Below are positions 56,417-64,000 of a stretch of DNA of 64,000 nucleotides, in pieces. Each line of letters starts with the position of its first letter. The stretch's first letter is position 1. Made by a program: the position numbers and the translations under genes. The notes below the pieces were generated by a model. The model worked only from the letters and a program-made list of their open reading frames with translations. It was not told where the DNA came from and made no database searches. The stretch comes from Sialis fuliginosa (lineage: Eukaryota > Arthropoda > Insecta > Megaloptera > Sialidae): contig OY540817.1 of assembly GCA_961205875.1 (NCBI GenBank), forward strand, positions 7,351,001 through 7,415,000, in the 5' to 3' direction.

Positions 56417-56524
56417 TGTAAAAACCAACATTTCATGGAGTCAAACAGGAATCAGTCGGTGAACAAAACGCACAAACAAAAGTGTGTACGCGCAAACAAA
56501 CACCTGTGGGAAGAGAGCCCGGAG
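56417..56524 (+). CDS. Candidate 108-bp exon (36 codons), unproven
   Basis: A segment bounded by a good acceptor (pyrimidine tract plus CAG ending at 56416) and a donor-like GAG/GTAATT at 56524. Its length is a multiple of three, and only one of three frames is open throughout: starts CKNQHFMESNRN, ends HLWEESPE. Composition is clearly richer in G+C than its flanks. The frame stays open a further 12 codons past the donor and is not recognisable as any family. It might equally be untranslated exon or conserved non-coding DNA. Confidence 0.2.
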
Positions 56525-57703
56525 GTAATTGATAACTACAGGTCTTGGGGGTTGCGTAGATGAGCAATCGATATCAATTCACGAGTAGAAAACTCAACTA
56601 AGTAAAAAATATATCACTTTTTATTAAACTGGGCTGAAGTAACGGCCATTAGACAAAGACGGAGATGGTTCGAAAAAAATATCTAAGCATCTGTAGTGAT
56701 TTTTTATGCGTTGGAAGGAATGATGGACGTTCTGTATTTTTGCAGTTGGAATTGCTTTTTGTTTTTAAAAGTAACATCTTATAATGAATATCTCCAAGAT
56801 AAAAAAATAAAAGTGAATTAGAAATTACTAATTCATAGTGAATATTCACTAATTGAAATAGTTAAAAGTATACAACTATGAATTAATAACTGTCCACTTC
56901 TTGAATTAGTTAACAGTCACTTCTTAAGATATGACTGAATCTTACGTTTTTATTTAATTTATTTTTGATGTCAAAAACTGGAGCAATCTAAAAAATACTT
57001 TCATTATTAAATAAGCATTAAGAAATAGAAAATTATCACATATGACAATAACCCTAACCTAATTTCAAGGTCAGTTATGAATATGTCAATTATCATATAA
57101 TAATTTATGAAAGAATCAAAATTAATGAAAAATATTTATTGCAAACAAAATTAACTGTGAATAGATTTTTTAAGATTTGTAAAAATAAACATACCTGATT
57201 TTTGTTAATAACTCACTCAAAGCAGTTTAATCGTATACTTTGACAAATCAAAGTAAGAATAAATGCCGTAATAGCGCCACTCAATTAGAAATTAATATTT
57301 TTAAATATAAATTGAATTTTTTAAACTATCAAAACTGATTATATTGCCTATATAAAACGTTGTATACTAAAACAAATGTTAACATAGTACTGACAGATTC
57401 TACAGATTAAATTATATTAGTATTGATTATTACAGAAACGACGGTATATTAAAAACGTCTCGAAGTAATTTAATTAAACCATCGTCACGTCTTGGTAGAA
57501 ATGATTAAGTTCTTAATTTTCTTATAATTAATTAACTGATAAGTACCTACTATGCGATTAAAAATTTAAAACCTGTATTAAATACAATTCATAATTGAAA
57601 ATAAAATATAAAATATAATCATAAAAAACATGTCAACCACTTTCTGAAATTTGTACAGTGATTCCCAATTATACCATTTATTTTCAATATATTTCTATCA
57701 ATA
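56525..57703. other. A+T-rich interval
   Basis: The first 60 bases still belong to the G+C-richer block ('caggtcttgggggttgcg'). The rest is A+T-rich with no gene. The minus-strand ORF 56649-56849 has no recognisable domain. Confidence 0.35.
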
Positions 57704-57855
57704 TATATAGTTATAAATAAAAACAAACTTGTTTGTTTAAACGTCAAAATTTATTAAAGAAGAGGAAACCGCAAGCTTTCGATTGACGTTTAAACAAACA
57801 AGTTTGTTTTTATTTATATTTAACGTCACTACTATTATATTATTATATAGTTATA
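57704..57855. mobile_element. Perfect 36-bp hairpin insertion
   Basis: Arms 57712-57747 and 57783-57818 are identical in reverse complement (36 of 36), around a 35-base loop containing 'gaagaggaaaccgcaagctt'. Each arm has its own small palindrome, AAACAAAC-TT-GTTTGTTT. A 12-bp direct repeat TATATAGTTATA (57704-57715 and 57844-57855) could be a target duplication, though it is A+T-only. Perfect arms suggest youth or selection. It may be related in mechanism to family A. Confidence 0.6.
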
Positions 57856-58541
57856 TATATAACCGATATATTACTGCTGTAGGTATTGCTAATATAAATA
57901 TATTTCCTTTGTATTTATATATCTAGTATTCATATGCATTTCTACCGACATATCTGGAATTCTCAAGTATTTCTAGAATATTCCTAGTATTTCTACGTCT
58001 ACCTAAGTATTGCTCTATGTTTTCATTTCTTTAATAGTAAAATACATAAGAAATATACCTACATAAATAAAATAAAATAAATGTCACTACGAATGCAGTG
58101 TTGAAAACAATTTTCATATACTTACTGGTGACAATATAATTTAAATTTACTGATGATTTTATAGTGTAATACTTTATATAAAGAAGGAACCAATATAAAT
58201 GTATATGAATTCAAGATAAAAACAAAATTGTAATTTTTCTTTGGTGGTTGTTCGATTATTTTTGAGGAGTACACGAAAGAAGCAGCGTACAGAAAAAAGA
58301 ACGATGAATCAAAACGTTATCTACTTTGTGGCGATAATGTGAAAGGCGCTTTTCGTTAAATGTATTTTCTACGCCCGCCGCACTATATAGAGGCAGGTAT
58401 AATAAACCCAGAGTTTGATATTTTTTCCTCGAAATAGAATTTTAGGTTACGTGGTTCTACCTCTCTCACTTTATTACATATAAATATATACAGTTTAACT
58501 TCTGAAAATGCGGAGGTAGTATTCTTTATTATGTGTAAATA
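57856..58541. other. A+T-rich interval with a complex patch
   Basis: Bases 58240-58400 are G+C-richer ('gaaagaagcagcgtacag', 'tctacgcccgccgcactat') with no ORF or repeat ends. The rest is A+T-rich. Confidence 0.3.
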
Positions 58542-59695
58542 AGGTACTGACACCAGTCTTGAACAATACCCCAGTGCTGAATATTTTTTAATTAAATGTA
58601 CTAAATTATAAATATTTGTTGATATTTGATTACTGACATTACAGGCCATCCTTAACGTCACACGTTAAGGGGAGGAGGGGGGTCTACAAAGTGTGACGTA
58701 GTGTGACAAGGGTAGGAAGAGTCACAAAAAAAATGAAAAATACATTTACGCGAAAGAGCTCTTGGAAGAGGGTAATGCCAGCTGACAACAATGAAGATGT
58801 ATAAAAAAATATTCATTAACACGCTGGCTAGGCTAAAAATTACCTAAAATAGAAATTTTTGCATACAGTTTTAATACTTATAGGATATGTTACAAAAGTG
58901 GTGTAGAATAATACTCTAAGTTTGCTCCGATTTTGGTTGTATAATACTTATTTAGACCGCTATTTAGTAAAAATCAGAAAATATGAAGAATTTTACAAAT
59001 GAACCAAGGTTAACCGGACAACCAAAATCGGAGAAAACTTAGGGTATTATTCTACACCACTTTTGTAACATATTCTGTAAGTATTAAAACTGTACGCAAA
59101 AAGAATCTGTTTTAGTCTCCCAAGCCTGGACTAAAAAAACCTTTTCTGTTACATTTTAAAGTCTAAAAAAGTTTGTATTGACACTTTTGACATGCGCATT
59201 ACTTGCATCGCGCGCCGCGTTTGCCACCTACACGGAGAAAAATTTATATGAATTTTTACAGAAAAAAATGAGGAAAAATTACTTAGTAACTCGTGTGAAG
59301 AGTTATTGGGAAATTTTCAAACATGGTAAAATTTACCATGTAGTATTTTACAATGTTACAGAATGCTACATAGTAATTTTTACCATGAAACACAAGTAAA
59401 AATTTCATTCCAAGGACAATGAAAGAATTTATTTTTCGTTGATTTTGAGTACCTACTTATTGTTTCGATGTGAAAAGATTTGAAACTAAAAAATAATTAT
59501 TGAAATATTATTTTAATTTAAATTAGTTCTAGATTTAAAACTGTAAATTGTGACGTAACAAGAGGGGAGTCACACGAATGTGACAACCTGTGACAAGACC
59601 GGTCAAAAACTATGAAATTTCTGTGACGTAATTTATAGAGGATCACTTACTGGATATTAATCTATATACCTACATACATTTAACTGTCTTATTTT
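58542..59695. mobile_element. MITE family B, copy B4 (split by element N)
   Basis: The left end AGGTACTGACACCAGTCTTG after TA is followed by 'gtactaaattataaatattt' and 'gttgatatttgattactgac', as in B2. The match resumes at 59651 ('ggatattaatctatatacc', 'aactgtctta') after element N and then fades by about 59695. The right end is lost. Confidence 0.7.
58643..59646. mobile_element. DNA element N nested in B4
   Basis: The left end AGGCCATCCTTAACGTCAC and the complement of the right end (GTGATCCTCTATAAATTACGTCAC) form imperfect inverted repeats, flanked by TTAC on both sides (58639-58642, 59647-59650). Both subterminal zones carry GTGTGAC/GTGACAA motifs. An internal inverted repeat of about 115 bp (58826-58940 against 59018-59129) shares 'tacaaaagtggtgtagaata'. 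No transposase. 'GGCCATCCATAAATTACGTCAC'-like ends are known from arthropods, but I cannot name the superfamily. Confidence 0.7.
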
Positions 59696-60574
59696 AATTA
59701 AAAGTCTGAAATAATCAAAATATATAAATGCATTTGCATATAATCCAAGTCTTACTAATTACAATTTGATTTAACAATTATTACCAATACTATTAAATTT
59801 ATAAACAGTATAAATGTATATAGAGGTATTTCGTGAGAAAATCCATATTGACGATCAATATTAATAAATTAATACGTAAGCGTAGAGGTTTTACTGTCTA
59901 TATGTATAGTTATATCTTGTATCACTACATTGAATTACTGTCTGTAGTGTTTCAGATTATTTAAATTTATTGCTCTGCGGTAATTTCGATTAGCGAAAAT
60001 GAATATCAGACATGCGGCAGAGAAAGAAGATTTATTTTATGTTACGATTATTATAAAAAATGTAAAATTATGGAGGTTACTTATTTTAGCATGTAGTTCC
60101 ATTTATTTGGAATGTGTTCATTTAAATTTAACAACAAAATTATATACAGGATGTAAATTTTTAACCTCAAATTTGTAAATACATTTTTTGTTGAAAACTC
60201 ATCCTTGATACAAAATTTGTTACTAGTTTTAAGAATAATCTTCAAATAATATATAATATAATTATCATAAACATTAAATTCAACTATAAAAAAGTAGTAA
60301 AATTAAACTAATTACAATGGTATTGTATCTCGGGTTAAATATACTCGAAACACAATAAATTTTGAACACAATTTGGAGGTTTATTACCCTAGAAATAATA
60401 AATCGTACAAAAACGTTTGTACATACAAAATAACAGGAATCTAGGTAATTAATGCATCGAAGATAAATCTCTTTTGAACAAATCCTACCATAATAACTTG
60501 ATGAATCCCTATAGTTTATGGGTATTTTTAGACATGTCAATTTCAATTTTCATATATTTACTAATCAGATCCTA
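59696..60574. other. A+T-rich interval
   Basis: Bases 59980-60040 have 'cgattagcgaaaatgaatat' and 'gacatgcggcagag', slightly more complex. The minus-strand ORF at 60280-60546 is not recognisable. Confidence 0.35.
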
Positions 60575-60720
60575 GAGGATTTTAGTGAACGAGTGCTTAG
60601 GCGAGGCGTCGTGCGTGTTTATTATAAAATGTCGATGTAGGACCGTTTATCCTGGTCGTGTCTGTGCATACAGGACTCACTGATAACCTTCATAAATTTT
60701 AATCCCCCGGTATTATTAAA
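60575..60720. other. G+C-richer unique block
   Basis: Non-repetitive ('gtgcttaggcgaggcgtcg', 'ccgtttatcctggtcgtgtc'), including Caudal/Abd-B-like TTTATTATAAA at about 60618. Candidate conserved non-coding DNA. Confidence 0.3.
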
Positions 60721-60994
60721 TTTAAGATCTACAAAATCCGTCTTTCGAAAAATGTATGTAACCAATTCTATGTTAATTTACATTGTACAGATATGGAAAT
60801 TTGTGTTCTCACTTTGGGTATTTTAATTCCATTTATATATTTTGGTTAGATAATAATTAATAATATTATGAATGTTGTTGATTGTAAATAAAACGAATAT
60901 AAAATAAACGGAATCTATTAAATTAACATAAAGAGTAGAGAAATGCTTATGAAAATTAAAATACCTATAAAAATCATATAATACAGAATGAGTT
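60721..60994. other. A+T-rich spacer
   Basis: Nothing recognised. Confidence 0.3.
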
Positions 60995-61180
60995 TTTTAT
61001 CATGAAACTACTAAATATGTGGAAAAATAAGGATTTTTACGAAAAATGTTTGGTACAAAAGTTTCAGGGTTTGGAGAGAAAAAACCATTGGGAGTAACAA
61101 TTTTGACCTTGAGTAGAGGTTTCAAAGTTATTTTGGGGTCAATTAATATTTTTAAAATGGAAACCTATGTATTTATTTTT
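60995..61180 (+). repeat. Repeat Q, copy 2 (half)
   Basis: Matches the left half of 19775-20395: 'ggtacaaaagtttcaggg', 'aaaaccattgggagtaac', 'attttgaccttgagtagagg' and 'aaaatggaaacctatgta'. The mirrored half is absent. Confidence 0.5.
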
Positions 61181-61227
61181 TTACGGTTTCGTATTTTGTT
61201 TAAAAGTTAAAAGGAACTAGCAAATTT

Positions 61228-61490
61228 GCTAGCTAGCAAGCACTTTCAAATGAGATATCAAACTTATATGACAGTTCTTTTGGAGTTTGTTGATGAGTAA
61301 AACAGTGGTGATATTATGAAAATTATTTTGTACGGTGAAAGATGCCAACTGTGTTATAATTGGTTGAAGTGTCACTGCTCTAAATCCCATAGCTAATCCA
61401 TAGATACAAGTACAGAATTAATACCCCATTTGAAAGTGCTTCCTAGCTAACAAATTTTGTTAGCTGCTTTATAATACCGGACATTATATT
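61228..61490 (-). mobile_element. Inverted-end element K2
   Basis: Opposite-strand relative of 34571-34866. The left 'agcactttcaaatgagat' and right 'ccccatttgaaagtgctt' are inverted. Outside them lie 'gcaaatttgctagctagc' and 'agctaacaaattttgttagc', which are themselves palindromic. It ends 'ataataccggacatta'. Confidence 0.6.
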
Positions 61491-62012
61491 TTGAAGATTT
61501 ATTTTTCGTATCTTTACAAGTTATCACTACTATTTTTATCAGCCCGTTATATTTCAAATCACCCCTTAAAAATGGTATAATATATCCGGTTCTGGCAGAC
61601 CAAGTATCGATATACATTATGCTATAAAAACAATATTACTAAAAAATTTATTATTTTATACATCAAAAAATATTTTTAATATTACAAAGTTTTGGAAATG
61701 GGTAAAAAAGAGAAGACAGGTTCCGTAGCTCGTCCTTGTACATTGTGATCATATTTCCGCGAACTTACTTGAAAGGAGCTGTTTTTGCATCGGAGTGGTT
61801 CAACAGACAGTAGTTGAACAAAAAGGGATTCACATCGTGTGACTGGTAAAGACCATTAACTCCTTGTTCTGTACCGTAAAAATAAATACACCGGACTTAA
61901 TGGGTGTGCAATTACAATATGATCATTAAGATTATTTATAACATATAACTACAAGTGCATGTTCACAGAATGTTTACAATCTATTTGACACTAAATTAGA
62001 GAAGTTTATGAA
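61491..62012. other. Mixed interval
   Basis: Bases 61700-61880 are somewhat more complex ('ggttccgtagctcgtcctt', 'gcatcggagtggttcaac') without ORF or ends. Nothing is recognised. Confidence 0.3.
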
Positions 62013-62014
62013 TA

Positions 62015-62477
62015 AGGTATTGGCATCAGTCTTGGATCATACCCCAGTGTTGGATTCATGTTCAATTAAATGTACAAAATTAGAAATATTTGTTGTCATT
62101 ACTGAATCATATTTTATAGACACTTAACCTTAAAACAGCTTAATTTGATGATAATTGGCCAATGGCTGTCAAAATGGTGGATATTTGAACTAATTATTAG
62201 TGTAATTATTAAATTATCAGAGCATCTACTTTACATTGTTTCAAATTTTACGATTCTTTATTTTATAACCTTTCTTTTTGTAGTACTTTACATTTTGTAA
62301 TAATTACAAGTGTCCATCAATGGATGCTCATTACTGGTTTTACTATATAAAAAAAAACTATCTTGCGAATTTTGGTAATTAAATTGATTTAATCACAAGA
62401 ATTACAAAAAAGAAACCCATCAATCCCAAAAAACAGTACACCTGCTCTTAAAGGGGCCAAGATTGGTACCAGTACCT
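62015..62477. mobile_element. MITE family B, copy B5 (complete)
   Basis: 463 bp between TA dinucleotides (62013-62014, 62478-62479). The ends AGGTATTGGCATCAGTCTTGG and the complement of CCAAGATTGGTACCAGTACCT form an imperfect 21-bp inverted repeat. Orientation is as B2 and B4, with internal landmarks 'ccccagtgttgg', 'ctcattactggttttac' and 'cacctgctcttaaaggggcc'. Confidence 0.85.
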
Positions 62478-62479
62478 TA

Positions 62480-63009
62480 TGTTACCGGAAAAGTATGTAT
62501 TTCATAAAAGTTATATATTACCTGGGCATTTGCGTTAATTAAAAACCTATTTTAGATGTAGTTAGCCAAATTAATATTAATTTTAAATATAAGTACGTAA
62601 AATTTGTATGCTAGACATTTAAAGTAGGCTAAAAAATTAAATAATATGAATTAATAATAAAATAAAAATAACATTTTTTTGTTTTCCAAGATTTTATAAA
62701 AACATAAATTCGCAGCTAAGAATCGTATACAGATTGTAATCTCTTTTGAAGAAGAAATAATTAAAAGAAAACAGCTGGATTATGAACATTTGAAGAAGAT
62801 GTATTTTTATACATATTTAAGTAGAAATGTTAACAACATATTAACATAAAAGTGTACGTGTTTGTGTGACGATTTATAAAACAAGATTTATTTCTAAATT
62901 TTTCATAAACTATTTTTGTTACAGTGTTCGATATAATTTTTATTTTTATACTAATTAAAAGCTTTTTTAAGCAAATGTATTGTGACTGAAAGGTCAAAAT
63001 CAAAAGGTT
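62480..63009. other. A+T-rich interval
   Basis: Nothing recognised. The ORF at 62830-63012 is low-complexity. Confidence 0.35.
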
Positions 63010-63300
63010 CAAAACAATTTTTTTTGTTGCACTTCAGGAGACCTATCTGAAGATATTCTACTCAATGGGGTAAGTGAAAAGAAATTTGAGTACACTTTTC
63101 AGTCTATGGGAGGGGGGTAAAAAATATTTTTTTTATATCTGATCATTTCTGTTTTTGGGTTATCAATCTACGTCCTTACGATAAATTTTATTTTAATAGG
63201 TATATAAATGAGAGAATGGGAGAGCTATGACACACAGATAGACAAACAGAGCGAAACTATAAAGTTTCCTAATTTATACGAAACTCTAAAAAGATGCAAG
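63010..63300 (-). repeat. Dispersed repeat E, copy 2
   Basis: Minus-strand relative of 21660-21912, slightly longer at its 5' side ('gaaactctaaaaagatgc'). Confidence 0.65.
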
Positions 63301-63573
63301 TACCTTTAAAAATTAAAATCTTACTAATAGGGGGGACGGTCATAGAGGTGCATCAAGTTACGGGTAAAGACTCCGCGTAAATTGAATATTTTGTACAAAC
63401 CTTTTAGCAATTTTTCAAATTATAAAGTAGATTATTGTACTTACATTTTATATCTCCCGGTGCTTTATTTTATTTTAAAAAACTTCCTACACGTTACTTC
63501 ATTAAAAAAAAAAACTAACATCCGCGATTTCTGGGAAACGGGGACAAGTTGGCACCCAAGTCTAGCGGGGATC
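63301..63573. other. Unclassified spacer
   Basis: 'ggggggacggtcatagaggt' at 63330 and 'ggggacaagttggcaccc' at 63540 look repeat-derived. The ORF at 63382-63579 is not recognisable. Confidence 0.3.
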
Positions 63574-63581
63574 AATTAGCA

Positions 63582-63971
63582 CAGCGATTCTCAACCTGTG
63601 GGACGTGCCCCCCTAGGGGGGCGTGAGCATATCGAGAAAAAATATTATTAAAACATTTATTTAATCTACTGAAAAGAAATAAAATACATTCTGACATAAC
63701 AAAAAATAAAATACACGTTTACATTTACATTGATTTAAACTTATACTTAGGATAATAGGATTGTATCAGTACTGCACAATGAATTTTATAATTAACTTAT
63801 CAATATTAAATTAAAAACAAGATTAATAATTATTAGTGACTCCCTTGGGCCTGTCTTGCATAGCAAAGTTTTTCGGAAGAATGTATAATAAAATTATTGT
63901 ATGAGCGCGGGGGGGGATGAAAATTGTGATTGAAAATTGGGTCGCAAATACTAAAAGGTTGAGAAACGCTG
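63582..63971. mobile_element. hAT-type MITE
   Basis: The ends CAGCGATTCTCAACC and GGTTGAGAAACGCTG (14 of 15) are the 'CAGxGxTTCTCAACC' terminus of the hAT superfamily. They are flanked by AATTAGCA (63574-63581) and AATTAGTA (63972-63979), 7 of 8. Mirrored G/C patches lie inside ('gtgcccccctaggggggcg', 'gcgcggggggggat'). No ORF. Confidence 0.85.
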
Positions 63972-64000
63972 AATTAGTACCTTCCTCAACTATAACCACG

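Overview
Organism. The window looks like nuclear DNA of an insect, most likely a lepidopteran. It is very A+T-rich (about three quarters by eye) and shows no operons, ribosome-binding sites or long ORFs. It carries short non-autonomous elements with the 'ctaatattataaatgcgaaagt'-type start and 'ccgcgg.ttcgcccgcg'-type end that are common in insect genomes. It also has tails like the RTE-type LINE tails familiar from moth and butterfly genomes ('acggaaccctaaaaa' and 'ggtacggaac...gactcgcacttg'). The order is inferred from these repeats, not from a gene.

Layout. I find no intact protein-coding gene, rRNA, tRNA or CRISPR array. The window reads as an intron or gene desert filled with decayed, nested mobile elements. 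Recognised families are: (i) hAT-type elements with 8-bp target-site duplications (15569-16480, 27971-28245, 42496-43117, 43986-44248, 48038-49316, 63582-63971, plus orphan ends); (ii) a PIF/Harbinger element with a 53-codon transposase remnant (50938-51585); (iii) a pogo-like MITE (40932-41094); (iv) a five-copy TA-flanked MITE family here called B; (v) Helitron-like elements (about 2314, 3602, 10286, 13426, 26202, 36386-37191, 46616-47345); (vi) inverted-repeat 'family A' insertions flanked by 13-15 bp duplications (18574-18815, 31818-31990, relic at 28535); (vii) foldback elements at 6677-7480, 12023-12267, 17284-17526 and 43225-43556; (viii) RTE LINE debris, including a decayed reverse-transcriptase C-terminus on the minus strand at 52010-52440.

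Between the elements lie short stretches of higher G+C and higher complexity (about 5985-6245, 7796-8040, 9889-10165, 14036-14285, 16620-16955, 25075-25325, 37380-37740, 41880-42360, 47575-47860, 56400-56600, 60575-60720). These could be conserved non-coding DNA or isolated exons of a gene spanning the window. The most structured are a CRE/CCAAT/TATA-like arrangement at 22171-22236 and an exon-like 108-bp open segment at 56417-56524; both need comparative or transcript evidence.

No genes act together here. What the sequence does record is insertion history: element N sits inside a B copy at 58643, a Helitron-like end sits inside another B copy at 26202, and the Harbinger element sits between two GGATRCGGAT-type segments.
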